DNA of 64,000 bases from Hyaloperonospora brassicae (GCA_947650285.1 CANTFL010001260.1:1-64000), one strand, 5' to 3'. Numbered from the stretch's first letter, positions 22,696 to 34,990 are shown. The notes: generated by a model not told the origin, from the letters alone. Program-made: numbers and translations.

Positions 22696-23010
22696 GGGTC
22701 CTGATTGCCCTCAGCAATTTGGTGCGATTCCTGATCGCCCTCAGTGATTAGGTGTGATTCCTGATCGCCCTCAGCAATTGGGTTCGATTCTTGATCGCCG
22801 TCAGCGATTGGGTGTGATGTCTGATCTCCCCCAGCAATTGGGTGTGATTCTTAATCGCTCCGGCAATTGGGTGAGATTCTTGATCGCCCTCATCAATTGA
22901 ATGCGATTCCTGATCGCCCCAGCAAATGGGTGTGATTTCTGATCGCCCCCAGCAATTGGATGCAATTCCAGATCTTCCCCAGAGATTGGGTGCAATTTCT
23001 GATCGCTTTT
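22696..23010 (-). repeat. 30-bp minisatellite in the RT-RNase H linker of L2
   Basis: About ten units of 29-30 bp with a consensus close to ctgatcgccctcagcaatt plus gggtgtgatt. On the minus strand they encode repeats like DQKSHPFAGAI and DLELHPIAGG. The homologous place in L3 (about 35960-36130) holds a shorter set with TGGDRK and CVTGGG. Some 29-bp units break the frame. Confidence 0.85.
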
Positions 23011-23960
23011 ATGGGCAGTATGACAGAGCCGAGTTCTCATAGAAACCTCCACTGTCTTTGGGTCGTCATACGCTCGACGGATCTCATGGAAATCGGCTTC
23101 TCGTAATTCGTACAGTACTGAGTCGTACACTGCAAAGTCTTTGATTAATCGACTGTAATAGTTGAGGCTCCCCAGAAACGATTGCATCGATCGTAAGGAG
23201 CGATGAAAAGGTATGTTTATCAATGATCTTAGATCTTTTGGGTTCGCTTCAAATCCAGTCAAAGACACTAGGTGAACCAGGTAGTCTACCTTGCGTCGTC
23301 CCCAGAAGCTCTTAGCCAGACTGATCGATAAATTTCATTGATTACACACGTTCAACAATCGTTCCACTTTGCAGTAGACAGATTCCCACGGCGGGGCAGG
23401 TATCAGTATATCGTCAATGTATGACCTTCGACCAAGGACCGACGTCTTCATATCAGAATCCGGTTTCTCGTCGGTAAACACATCGATAAGATCTGGTGAT
23501 CCCGAAGTTATCGTAGTTGGACGTGTACGAATCTTCGAATATCTCTATAACGGATTGTCGATCAGTCGTTGGTGAATCTGCGGTGCGTTCTTCAATCCAA
23601 ACGGCAAACTTAGCCATATAAACAGGCATAATGGTGTAATAAACGCCGAAATTTCTCTGGCTCGCTCCGTCATCTCCACCACCCAAAAACCACTTACCAT
23701 GTCTAAGGAACAGTACCACATGGATTTATCCATATCCTGCAGCAAGTCGCTGATCAAAGTCATGGGGTAAACCATCAATCTCGTTAGCTAATTCACTCGT
23801 TTATAGTCGATGCATAATCGAATATCTTCTCCATTCTTCTTCATGATCACCACGATTGGTGATGCCCACGAAGAAGTGGACGGGCGAATTATCTGCGCCT
23901 TCAATAGTCTCTTGATAAGATCAGCTAGCTCCTTGCGAAATTTGGGAGCGACCCGTCGCA
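23011..23960 (-). pseudogene. reverse transcriptase of L2
   Basis: Minus-strand frames: MDKSMWYCSLDMVSGFWVVE with the first catalytic Asp, then SLPFGLKNAPQIHQRLIDN, then the YIDD motif in RRSYIDDILIPAP (about 23400-23430), then SMQSFLGSLNYYSRLIKDF. A shift occurs near 23560 and stops occur near 23340 and 23790. It is closely related to the L3 RT (35077-35820). Confidence 0.85.
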
Positions 23961-25190
23961 ATCTCGGTGCGACGGGGTTAGCGCCTCCGACATCAATATC
24001 ACAGACCGATCCACGATCCGCAGGGTTAGGGCTTTACCTTTGCCGATCAGCAGATGGCGATTCGCCCATATTAGTTGTCGCAACTTCTCTTGATCACTAG
24101 ATAGTGGCTCCCCTGGGTAACCCACTTGAATGTCCTCTAAAGATATCTCGGCCGTCGATGTAACAACTTCCGGTAGAATCACCATGTGCTGATCGACATC
24201 CTCAGCGTACAACTCTCCACTTTCGTTACGATTCGTCGACTCGGTAATCGGTTCCACCCCCGTCTTTTCTTCTCCGATCGCGACGACGTCATTGCGTTCC
24301 ACAAGTCGATCGGACTTTTCCTGTAACTCACAATCTCTGATCGCACTCCTGTCTGTCTGACAGCGGGACTCTCCTTGCAGCAAATCGCTGATACATCGCC
24401 CGATATCTTTTGCGTCGACCATCTGTACTTTGGGGTTTGACTCTTCATGCCGATCTTGTGACTGATCACCCATCCTGCATTCTTGGACCGTAGAGTTCAA
24501 CAAAGAAACCTTCGTTGGCAGACCTATACTTCTCCCGGCTGCATACACCGCTCTTCTTTATCCCTCGCGATCTCGTCTGACTAATTTCAGAACTGTTTTT
24601 GTCCATCACCATCCATGGTAGAGATCGCGTCTGGTTGATCGATTGATCGTCTCTGTCCCCGATCATGCTCCTCGCAATCAATCATCCGTGTCACGGTCTG
24701 CGTCACCACTCTACTAGATTCCTTTGACATGGTTTGCACACGCTCATCGTCTTGCGTCTAGTCATTTTCATGTTCCGTCACAAGTACCTTGATCAATCTA
24801 TGATCACTCTTCATGGCGTGATCATCCTTTTTACTCTCGTCTATATAGTGCATCACTCCTTTCGATCAAGTTTTGATCAGGTTGTAACTTGTCAGCACTG
24901 CAGTCGTTCGCCTCTTTTTCTGTCTTTACCTCTTGGCGTTTAAAATCTTTCTCGGCGTAGGATATGATCGCTGCTCAACCAATGGCTCTTCATACCTTGA
25001 GGGCATGATTTCTTCTCAATCAGTTGTAGCCTCGAACGCTAATGTCTGAAACTCGTTATAGCGTCGCGACCCCACAGACACGTACCCCTGCGATCGAAGT
25101 ATCGTGTCCGCTACCATCCACAGCCCTAATGGAGTTCCCCGGCGTTAAATCACATCGCTATCACATAGGTTTGTAAGCTGTAGAAAGTTG
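23961..25190 (-). pseudogene. gag-pol linker upstream of RT, L2
   Basis: Contains the conserved block ESGELYAEDVDQHMV followed by ITLEDIQVGYPG-like sequence, which L3 also has at about 34770-34880 (ESGELYAEDVDQHMA). Further upstream, RRYNEFQTLAFE-like and RSYPTPRKI-like segments align with L1 and L3. Many stops occur. No protease active-site motif could be found here, and the Copia element has removed or displaced the upstream part. Confidence 0.6.
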
Positions 25191-25194
25191 GTTC

Positions 25195-25513
25195 TGTAAG
25201 AATGTAGTGATGCACTTGTTGCAAAGGGGTAGAAGTAAAAGTGAAATGTATTGTGTGTTAAAAACCATCTTTTTCAACACTACGATATTTATGACCAGAA
25301 ACAGAAACTACAACTTGACCATGTCAAGTTGCATATGACGTCCGTCTTTCTTCGTCCCATGTGTTGTCCTGTCACATGAAGACCGTCTCTCCAGTCCCAT
25401 CTGTCATTACGACACATTATAAACCAATCAGGTGAGGTCGGGCTTACCTGTACCAGGTCCTGTACTTGACCTGTAACCCCGTTTTGACTTGTCAGAAAGA
25501 GTATATTCTAACA
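25195..25513 (-). repeat. 3' LTR of the Copia element
   Basis: Minus-strand LTR from TGTTAGAATATACTC (25513) to the end at tgtaagaatgtag (25195), about 319 bp, directly downstream of the RNase H C-terminus. I could not find a matching 5' LTR at the other end (28800-28900). Confidence 0.65.
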
Positions 25514-26102
25514 CTCCTCCTCGACGTCATCCTGAATATTCTTCAGCTTGAACATCCCGCGCAAGTACAAAATTCTCGGCGCTGGCAGTGCCTTCGTCAA
25601 TAGGTCTGCAATCATGTCTTCAGACTTCACATATCTTGGCTTGACTGTCTTGGCTTGAGTATAGTGACAGATGAAGTTATAACAAATGTCAACGTGCTTC
25701 GCGCTTGACGTACTCTTTTCGCTGTCCAATTGTCAAATCGAGGCTAGGTTGTCCATCCACATTGGCATGGGTTCGACGGCCTTCATACCCAGCTCACCGA
25801 ATAGTTCTCAGTCCCAGTAGCTCGCGTCCTGTATGCGATGCCGCAATGAGCTCAGCTTCCATGGTGCTTAAAGAGACACCAGTCTGCTTCTTGCACGCCC
25901 ATGAAAACACTGCTCCATCTATCGTCAACACACATCCTGAGACCGACTTTCGGTCCGATTTGTCGGCTGCAAAATCCGCGTCGCTCCAGCACTCGATCTT
26001 GATCGGGTCCATTTGTTTGCTTGAGATGTTAATGAATATCTTCAATGTCTTCGTTCCCTTCAAATACCTTGCAATGCGCTTGGCCATCTTCCAGTCCTTC
26101 AA
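25508..26102 (-). pseudogene. Copia RNase H
   Basis: Minus-strand frames with WKMAKRIARYLKGTKTL, then CWSDADFAADKSDRKSVSG (Asp), then STMEAELIAASHTGRELLGL (Glu). After a shift comes KHVDICYNFICHYT and MIADLLTKALP. This is the standard C-terminal sequence of Copia polyproteins. The frame is interrupted near 25800. Confidence 0.9.
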
Positions 26103-26198
26103 ACTTGGTTTGTGTGCCTGCCGTGTCGCGCGATGTACCGCAAAGCTGATGTCCAGTCGTGTGCAGCGCGCAATCCAAATCAGACTCCCGACGAGTGA

Positions 26199-27240
26199 CT
26201 AGAATGTCTTGACACTCGTATGTCCGACTTCATCTGCCGTAGCCAATATATTCGTAGATTCAGGGTCCACTTCATTGCAGTCGTCGTTATTAGGGGCTCG
26301 CACACTTTTCGCCGACTTCAGGCCATGGTCCTTCAGCAGCACGTCTATCATCACCTCTTTATCCAGCATGTACCCGCACTTGTCATCCAGTATAATCCTT
26401 AAACACAGGAATTTGTTGACGACTCCGAGGTCCTTGATCTCGAGGTACACCATGCTCTTATATAACTGTTCCACGGCTTAGCTTGAAGTTCCAGTGACCA
26501 AAAGGTCGTCGACGTAAACCCCAAAAATCGTGATGGCCTCGTCGATACTTTTGACGTATAGGCACATGTCCGTTGTGCATTGGCTAAAGCCGATCTCAAC
26601 CACCTTCGAGTGCAACAATTGACTCCACAGTCGTCCAGCTTGCTTTAAACCGTATAAATTTTTCTTCAAAGCAAGGCAAGTTGTTTCGGGTGCTTGACTT
26701 CGTGTTCATCCAAAATGTCTTTGCTCACTTGCATCCCGCTTGGCTCTTTCATGTAAATGTCGAGGTCCTTTTCTTTTTCTGCCCTGACATAGGCGTTGGG
26801 AACGTTACTGTGACGCGCTGGTACGTTCCATCGACGTGACAGCACCAAAATGACCTTGACGGTGCCAAGTTCCACGGAGTTGCGAAAGTCAGTGTGTAGT
26901 CGACTCCAAATAGTTGCTCGTTTCCACAAACCACCAGCCTAGCTATGTACCGCTCCACTTTTCCATCGGCGTCGGTTTTCATTTTGGATACCCACTTTTT
27001 GTGCAGGAAGTGCGACGTTTTGGGTGGTACCACCACTGTATACACTCCATTTGACTCCAATGTACTCAGTCCTACGGTAATCGCCACGTGCCACTTGTCC
27101 TTTGACGGACTCCGCACAGCCTCACTATAGTTCCTTGGGTCCGGCTCGCTCACGATGGTGACAGTGTCTTGAACTTTTGTGCCCTTGCTTTCATCATCAT
27201 CATCCGGTTCACCCAGGTTCTTGCTGACGGACCTTGTCAC
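26199..27240 (-). pseudogene. Copia reverse transcriptase
   Basis: Minus-strand frames start with EPDPRNYSEAVRSPSKDKW and include KKWVSKMKTDADGKVERYIA, KKNLYGLKQAGRLWSQLLHS, the catalytic FGVYVDDLLVTG (26478-26669) and DLGVVNKFLCLRI. The DYTLTFA region is frameshifted near 26880. It is recognisable along its full length but not intact. Confidence 0.9.
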
Positions 27241-27414
27241 ATGTCGGTCACGTCTCCATCTGGTCGAAAGAGTCTTTGCTGGAAGTCCGTCGTGATCAGC
27301 TTGAGACTCCTCTTGACCTTCAGCATTATCGGGATCTTTTATTGGGCTCCCGTCTTGTATGGTGTTCAGAGTCTCAATGTTTTGTTCATGTTGCGTGACT
27401 ACGACGACTTGATC

Positions 27415-28292
27415 CTATGGCAAGTAGACGCGATATCCCTTCGTCTCATCGTTCTTTCTGATGATGATTGCCTCCATTCCAATTACACCCAGCGATTTGT
27501 TGTCCGTGCGCAAGTTATCTGTGCACGTTGAACCAAATACCGCGATGTCACTGGCATCGGGTTTCTCCATGGTGAGTATTTCGATCGGTGAGACTCCACC
27601 GTCGTTCGCTTTAGTTGGACTTCGGTTGAGTATGTAAGTTGCATACTCAGCTGCATCGCCCCAAAACTTCAAAGGTAGTCCGCTCGCAAACACCATGCTT
27701 CGAACCATGTTTATATTCGTGCGATGCATCTTTTCGGCTTTGCCATTGCTGGCCTGGTTATTACGCTCGCTAATATGGCGAGCGACACCAGTGTATTTGC
27801 AGAATACATACAGAGGTTTGTACTCGCCCCGCCGTCCGTGAGCAAAACGTGGATCCGGCAATTGAAGCGTCGCTCAAAAATAGAGAGGAATTGCTTAAAA
27901 TTCATCGCTGCAACATCCTTAGTTTTCGCCAAAAATACCCGGCAGTAGTTAGACCGATGACCAACAAAGTTGATTAGGTACCTGTTCCCGAGCCGATCGC
28001 GAGGAGTCATGGGACCTTTAAGATCAGAACAGATAACTCCTCCTATCACGTCGATTGACGAATTCGTCCCACTGTCCTTGCGAGATTGTCGGTTCTTTGT
28101 CTGCTTGTCTTGTGTGCAGGCCAAACAGTTAATACGCTTAGTGTCGGACAGTTTGATACCTGAAGCGGGGTCACGAGCCATCTTTATAATAGCTTCGTAA
28201 CAGAGGTGACCCAAACGCCGATAGAACTGTAGCAAGCTTCCATGTTGAACGTTTATCTTATTTCCATGTTCATCACCATTCACGATCTCCAT
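27415..28292 (-). pseudogene. Copia GAG-pre-integrase and integrase core
   Basis: 27711-28292 contains the zinc-binding part (RLGHLCYEAIIK, INCLACTQDK) and the core with SDLKGPMTPR and LLTDGGAST. After a shift, NNQASNGKAEKMHRTNIN carries the third acidic residue, followed by LPLKFWGDAAEYATYILNRS. The catalytic residues are conserved, but the frame is broken near 27750. Confidence 0.9.
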
Positions 28293-28298
28293 GACCTC

Positions 28299-28810
28299 CT
28301 ACAGTGGTGAGCCAGAAACACAAAAATTGTTTGGTGAAATGTCATCGTAAACCTTCACAATCAACACATCATAGATGCGATTGATATCCATGATGGGTGA
28401 TCCACCAGGATGAGAGACCAAAACACGACTCCCTTCACGATATTCAAGAACATTTTTTACGAGCGAAATGTTGTTCGAGCGTTCTTGATCAGATGTAGAT
28501 GGCTTTCCACCGGGATTGTTAAATGAAAAGTGAGTTGTATTCTGTAAGGCTTTGCGATTCGAAACCAATGGCTGTCAGAAGCCAATGGCTCTCATCCACT
28601 GATGCTACCTGTCCTTTCTCCTTCTTGACTTTTAGTCCTACTATCTAGTAATTACTTCTTTTCAGATATCTGTCGTAAAAACTCCACTTATCCAGAATGT
28701 TATAATCTGTACCTTTCACAGACCTGCCCAAACCGAGGCTCGAACCCGCAGTATCCATCGTGGTAGCTTCCTTGGTAGACGCCTGAGCCATATTGCCTAC
28801 TTCGTGATCG
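28299..28810 (-). pseudogene. Copia gag remnant
   Basis: The minus-strand start MAQASTKEATTMDTAGSS continues with GTDYNILDKWSFYDRYLK, typical of a Copia gag N-terminus. A later frame (28299-28568) contains RVLVSHPGGSPIMDINRIYD. Most of the gag body and the protease are missing or unreadable, so the element has an internal deletion as well as stops. Confidence 0.55.
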
Positions 28811-28869
28811 CGGGAATCCTAAACAAAATAAACCTACTGCAACTCCAAATATACAATTTATACCTTGCA

Positions 28870-30046
28870 CACATCGCCGCAACATCACTTGCTAACAACC
28901 TTGACGATCCAGCTCCTAGCCCAATCTTCTTCCCGATCTTTTCGTGAAAACCCTTACAGATGTGAGATCACGGTGGCCCTGACCCTCTGAGTGGCAATCT
29001 CGATATTCGATGTGGTTTCTGGAGTGGCTACATATGGCCGCCTTTGTTCTACAGGCCACGATCGATCATATTTAATTTTGCTCAGACGACAAGGCTTCGA
29101 TCCCACCAATATCGATTTGACGTCCGAGATAATTGGTGCATGACAAGACGATCCCATATAATTATGCTTGGACGTGATAAAATACAGGGCTATCTTGTCT
29201 TCAGTCAACGCGATTTTGTCCACTAGACGAATAATAATCTCGACAAAAGCGTCCACTGCGATCTCGATCCGATCCATACTGCATTGTCGCAAGTCCTTCG
29301 CATCGAAATCGCCTATGCAAATACCGATTTCTATAAGCAGACAGAAAATTAATGCGACCGCGTTGATGTTACTGGTGGCTGTTTGAGGTTTGACACCGGC
29401 TTATTTAGCGATCTCATTAGCTTCGGCTGTAGAGTTTTGAAGACAGGATCTGTCTCCAACAAATCCCTCTGAAAGACCCAATGACATTCTAACTCCGCGC
29501 GATCTCACATTTGAGTGACCGACTCGATCTTCAACACCGCGATCTCGGCCATCTCACGATCATATTCTTCCTTGACTGCGATCTTCGATCCGATTGGTTT
29601 TGCGAATCGGTGATCTTCTCCATTCGATCCCGGCACTATCTTCTTTTTTCGTGCCTATCCGGTGGGTTTATTGGCCGTCTTCCTCGTACTAATGTCAGGG
29701 GACCTGTCGACGAGAAAACAGGATTTGGCTTTCGCCGGTTTAGTTTTTACCATTTAATTTTGATCTAGTAGATCGCTCTTTACAGAGCGATCTGCGGCGG
29801 CCCCCAAAAGAGCCCTAAGAGAGATTTCAGGTTTATCTTACAGATCAGTCTCTCGATCTTCCTCTTTCAGTGTATTTGTATCAGAGCCCCTCTCATAGCT
29901 CTAATGATCTGGGGATCTTGTGATTCTGCGTATCTGCGTCGATCCCTCTGTTGCTGACACTTCAATCCCAGGTTCTTGCTTGATCTTGAAATCTTCGCCA
30001 GTGGACTCACAATGAAATACCTGGTTCGAATGCGGGCACGCGCATC
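28870..30046 (-). pseudogene. gag of L2 (5' part)
   Basis: On the minus strand this aligns through its length with the L1 gag frame from 44769. Shared features are the start gtgcccg next to the LTR, the EPGI/EVSA-like opening, the paired sapling-like repeats TRKT and SARKKKK in decayed form, FVEIIIRLVDKI (compare FVEVMILLVGK in L1), and REEDWARSWIVKV (compare RDEDWALSWIDKV). Many stops occur. It ends where the Copia element begins. Confidence 0.75.
30030..30046 (-). other. primer-binding-site region of L2
   Basis: Minus strand: directly next to the LTR end, tgatgcgcgtgcccgc corresponds to the L1 tggtgcgcgtgcccgg at 44770. The leading tgg is mutated (tga). Confidence 0.55.
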
Positions 30047-31813
30047 AGTGGTGAAGTATATCTCACAAAGTCGCAGATGTGAATGTCGATCTTCTACTTG
30101 CCTAGATTTGCCGACTCACGGAGGGGGTGCTCCGATCCTTGCCTTGTTGTATATCCTTGTGCTTACCTTGTACACCCGTCGGTTGGGATGTCTTGAGCTC
30201 TTCGTAACGGCCTTGTGAGATGTCGATCTCGTTGAGGGTTGGGGTTGAGAGTTCGCTCTCGGTGCGGAAATCTTCGCACCACGAACAGGGGTTCTGCGAT
30301 CTTGATCTTGAGTCGCGGCGATCACTATGTGGAGATGTCGCGATCTCGATCTTGGATCACACTGATCTCGATTTGTCTTCGGGATCGAGGTCTTTGCTGT
30401 GCGGGAATCTTCACTCAGCAAATAGTACTCTTGCGTTGATCTTGCCTTGGGATCGGTCTGATCTGGTCTCGGGATCGGCCGATCTTGCAGGAAGTGCGCA
30501 ATGTAACAGATGGGTCTTGCGCTTCGCCAAAATGAAACGAGCCAATCTGCCTTGTGGATCGCTTCAATCTCGCTCGGTCTTGTCTTGGACTCCTTGTCTA
30601 GATCTTCGAACCATTTGAGCCGTCTCGCGATCTTGTAACCAACATACTTTACCGTTGTTTGCTGCTACCCTAGCAGTTTGAGTTGAGTCGAGTTACCTTA
30701 ACCCCACCTTGGCCAAGAAATCAAAGGTGAGTACACGAAACACGGCGCGACGAAGTCTCTTGATCGACGGGAGGCCAAATATCCTGCCCGGAAGAGAAGT
30801 CTGCGACGTGCTTTATATGTAAAAACGGTCACTGTTTAATATCCAATCAAATTAATAGCCATTCTATCTTTAAGCCCATTCCAAACTACAGGTTACTCTC
30901 CAATCGATATCACCTTTGAGCGTGACCGCCCTCTTGAACACGTGTCGAAATTTCATGACCTGTACTCCAAAGATAGCGCCAATATTCCCGATATCGTACC
31001 TAGACACCAAAAGCGAACCAAATCCAAAATATGGTACTAAATTCCCATTTTTGTACCAAAGAGCCTGAAATAGTGCCCAAATACCAAATGTGTCTAAATC
31101 CATTTTGCGACGTCAATTCAACCGTCTTTCACTGGCTCTTTCGGTCTGAACTTTTAGGCATCACTCATGGACCTTCAACAAATATATTCCTCATGATCTT
31201 AAAGTCTTATCAGCGATATATCCATAATCAACAGGGAATCGAACGATCTGATATCCAATATTGAAATGTTGGAGATCGATCCAGTACAAATTGTCCATAG
31301 ACATTCTCTCGTTCCTTTTACGTGTTTTCGTACCATCTTTCAGGATTTATCCGATCAATGTGACCCTCCACATGTCTTAAAATAACTACCTGGACTCCCA
31401 CGAGTATCCACACCTCCAGATCGGGCTATAACTAACCAAAATCAGTACTCCCATTGTGATACCGGTAAACAGTATCACCGATCTGCAGGATGTTACACCT
31501 TTGAGCCAGATCACACCGTGGAATCCATCGATATCTGTGACTCGTCCCATATCGCTTCATGGAAATCGTTCTATTTATCATCTTGTTCCAGATCGCTCCA
31601 TGGAAATCCTTCTAGTTTGTCGTCTTGTCTCAGCTATCGCCCCGTCTCCGTCACCCTGGTAACAGTTGGAATGGCTCGTTGAGCCTCGTTGGGATCACCC
31701 TCCATCTCCCATTGGATTGCTAGATCACCCGGTTTCGATTTCTGCCAGATAGGGACGTCTCAACTGGGTGGTCACCGATCCACGTCTCAAAATTGATTAG
31801 CGACTTTACCGCA
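30047..31813 (-). repeat. L-family LTR, 5' LTR of L2
   Basis: About 1.77 kb, in the same orientation as 13455-15225 and nearly identical to it in two large blocks. The segment of about 30990-31230 differs sharply from that copy and instead matches the LTR at 38436-40228 (reverse complement, for example gatatatcgctgataagact). The terminus is TGCGG instead of TGTGG. Confidence 0.85.
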
Positions 31814-33320
31814 ATTCCCCTAAGGATGCTCACTGGATCGACCCGTTATGCTTCAGCGGATTCAGAAGAGGACTCGGACGATTCGTTTGAGATCCAACGG
31901 ATGTAGCTAGGACCGAAGGTCGCGTATCTATTGCGGGACAATTTGAACAGAATAGGGCAGAGGCGCAAGCGAGACAGCCACCGGTGGCGCAGCTCATGAA
32001 CATGGTAAAATCGGATCAGGTATATTTCTTTTTTCGAGCAGCCGTGAATAAATATGAGCTAGAACAAGTCCATATGAACGCCTGGCGATCGGCTATTCAC
32101 CCACCCGAACCGGAGATTGAAATGCCAGATGTAGATATTAAGTCGGTTCGATCGCGTCTTAGTAGATCGCACGACCATGATCGTGAGCGCCGAGACCAAG
32201 GTAATAAGAGATTACCACAGCTGGAAACGGCAGGGGCAACGGATAGTGATGTTTTATCTAAGCAAAAGATTCGGATGTATGCCACGGCGGAGCTGAAAGT
32301 GTTTGCCGGACGGGAGAAGAATGAAGGTTGAGCGAGACACTGGATCAGTAAGGTGAAGTCAGCGTTCCTACGCGATCAAGTGCCTCATGCGGAGAAGTAC
32401 CTGGCGCTCAGCGATCTCATCACGGGACCGGCACGTGACTAGTATAACTATCTCAGTCGCTCGACGAGAAATTTGCGGAAGGCACTCCTGGAAGGCTTCA
32501 TAGCCAACTACGGAGGGAAAGACGGCATTTCGGTTGGGAGACTCTACTACCAAGCCCGCAAATGATCGAACGAGACTTTATCAGGGTACTTGTACTCTCT
32601 AAATGTGACTGCGGTCCGGGAGAAGATCCCGATACGAGATGGGTTGCCCGCCGCTCGCAAGAAGCATGTGAAATCATTACATTGGTTCCCTGGACGATCG
32701 CGATATGGCGAGAATGTTAACGATGTTACGCCTTGGGGATGCAGAAGATCTGAAAGAAGCTCTGCAAGAATGCAAAAATATGATATTCCGAGAAGCTCAC
32801 GTCTCTATGGGGACATATAAATTTCGGCAGCAGCTTGCGTCACAGGCGTCCAAAATGCCAGCGAAACCGGTCTGGGCTGTGTGAGCGATCCACGTGAAAA
32901 GCGAGAGCAGTGGATCTGAAGTTGATTCCGGCGGATCGGATACTGTCTCGGATCGACGAAATGTGTACATGGCTGCAGCTGCGGATCGCGCTCAGAAGCT
33001 AGGAGACCAGATCGACCGAAATGAGGAACTAGATCAAGAGAGGCACTACGATCGTGGGAAGCCTCAAACAGCGTGTACTCATTGTGGGTCGAAGAGACAT
33101 GACGATCGCGGATGTTGGAAGCGACTGACGTATTAGACGCGCGGACGTAAAGGCCATCCTGTGGGCAAGTGCTACTACGTTTGTTCCGTATGCAAGAGCA
33201 TCCACGATGAAGGAGCGTGCCCGATGGAACATTTTAATGATACGATCCGTAAGAGGTATGTTCCTACCAAACATGCAGGGATGTTGCCGGAACAATCCGA
33301 GAAGGTGCTAAACTAGGACG
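31814..33320 (+). pseudogene. gag of L3 with two Cys-rich knuckles
   Basis: RYASADSEEDSDDSFEIQR aligns with SSDSEIESDGSISVRR of the L1 gag. Further on, WISKVKSAFLRDQVPHAEK and GPARDxYNYLSRS are the retrotransposon-gag core, with one stop at 32439. 32894-33136 ends in a knuckle (TACTHCGSKRHDDRGCWKRL). A second Cys/His cluster follows to about 33270 (CYYVCSVCKSIHDEGACPM). There are several stops. Confidence 0.7.
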
Positions 33321-33599
33321 CTCGCCAGGTTGGAATCTGGTACGAGCTGAGCATTCTAGGTTCTGCATATATGCATCTGTGGAGAGGTAGTTGGTCGACG
33401 GAAGCGATGACAAGCAGAATGATCTATATTATGTATGTAATTTTTCAAGCTATCTGCGTTCTATTTCGAGTGTTGGAATACATGACGAGTACGCCCGATC
33501 GCCCACCAAGATGGAACTTGTCTTATCTCCGGGTGATTCAAAGCGATATTGTGAATACCATACACCAGGAAAATAGTTTAAGCAAGCTAAAGTGGTTGG

Positions 33600-33990
33600 A
33601 AAGATGAACAACAAAAAGGTCACAATGCTGCTTGAATCGGGAGCTGAGATCTCGATCGTGGATACTGCCTTTACTCGTATGGTAGGATGTGGCATCGACG
33701 ATAATTAAAAACAGGAGTGTGTGGGGAAAGGTATAACACAAACATGACTGAAGGACGTACCAAGATCATTATCACCCTAAATGGATTTCTGGTGTACTAT
33801 TTTTCGGTGTGTGTGGGTGATCAGGTCGGTTGAGGATTGATGTTGGGCTTGGATTTCATGGTACCCACAGGTGTACGTCTGGATTTAGTTAATAGGACGC
33901 TAGTATTGCCGGATGAAGTGAGGATTCATCTAGCAGGACGCAGACCTATGTACGGATCGTCCATGCAGCTGATCTTGATCCCAGAATAGC
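33600..33990 (+). pseudogene. aspartic protease remnant of L3
   Basis: KVTMLLESGAEISIVDTAF has the retropepsin active-site context, but with Glu in place of the catalytic Asp (E-S-G-A). After a stop, ITLNGFLVYYFSVCVG and LMLGLDFMVPTGVRLDL match the C-terminal retropepsin region (G-L-D-F). It is inactive as written. Confidence 0.6.
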
Positions 33991-34325
33991 ATGTGGTTCT
34001 ACCGGTCGGTAGATCGACAGAGATAGGATCGGCACGCAATATCCAATTTAAAGCCAAGCTTTAGGTTAGGCGCGATCCAACATGGATACCCACTTGACCA
34101 ATGGGATGGGAGGATCAATTACTTGCATCTGAAAAATCTCAGCGATACAGAAGTTACCCTCAATCGTGGACCGGCTTTAGGTTGGATTATGGCTGCCTAT
34201 ATGGTGCCTCGATACCCAGGCTACGTCTCGTTTAATTGCGACGATACAACGAGTGGAAGACCATAGCATTTGAAGAAACGACAGAAAAAGAGAAATAACT
34301 GCCACCCGAATAAGCTGGACCGCTT

Positions 34326-34990
34326 GTGGATCGCAGACCCTACCCTACGCCAAAGAAAATTATAAGTCGACCGAAAGAGAATAACCGATCAACGGACAGC
34401 CCGATCAGAGACGAGAAAGCTGTTTCACGTGTGGACCCGCTACCACGTGTCGTTAACGCGATCGAAAAGAAGGGTGGAGGCGATCGAATACTCGAGGGTT
34501 CAATGGAAGGAGGTGAAACGAATAAGGACAGAAATACCGATCGATCGCATGACGGATCGCGTGACGTGATCGATGACCTACAAGTGGATCATCGATCAAC
34601 AAGCGTACTGCCTGTGGTTAACACGATTCGTTAACAAGCGACGAACGACGTAGGGGTGTGATCAGTCCAAGAAAGTGGCCGGAACTTCACCAGAGGTAAA
34701 TATCGATGAAGAACCATATCCGGAGGATGATCGAGTCGTGGGAGAGTCGGGTGCCTTTACCTATCGTCATGAAAGTGGGGAGCTGTACGCCGAGGATGTG
34801 GATCAGCACATGGCGGTATCACCTGACATCGTTACGCCTACTGCCAAAGTTACGATTGACAATATCCAGATACGCGACCCGGACGTAGCGCTGACTGATT
34901 ACCAGGAACAATTAAGACAAACTGATCCCGAGAAACAAGCACCTATTAATTGATATAGATAACGCACTACCTCCAGCCGCACGGGGGGCA
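34326..34990 (+). pseudogene. linker between protease and RT, L3
   Basis: Polar, charged frames including RRPYPTPKKIISRPKENN, then ESGELYAEDVDQHMAVSPDI and NIQIRDPDVALTDYQEQLRQ. The ELYAEDVDQHM block is strongly conserved in L2, which suggests a function in the polyprotein. That function is unknown. Confidence 0.6.

Larger units (their letters stand above)
25195..28890 (-). mobile_element. Ty1/Copia retrotransposon inserted in L2 gag
   Basis: The order on the minus strand is gag start, integrase, RT, RNase H and 3' LTR, which is the Copia order with integrase before RT. It interrupts the L2 gag: gag sequence occurs on the right (28870-30046) and the linker to RT continues on the left (from 25190). 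The frames are shifted or stopped in several places. The 5' LTR is not recognisable, so the 5' end may be truncated. Confidence 0.8.

Noticed and set aside
22696..23010. CRISPR-like spacing of 30-bp repeats
   Set aside because: Units are contiguous without spacers, lie inside a retroelement polyprotein and translate as peptide repeats. The organism is eukaryotic.
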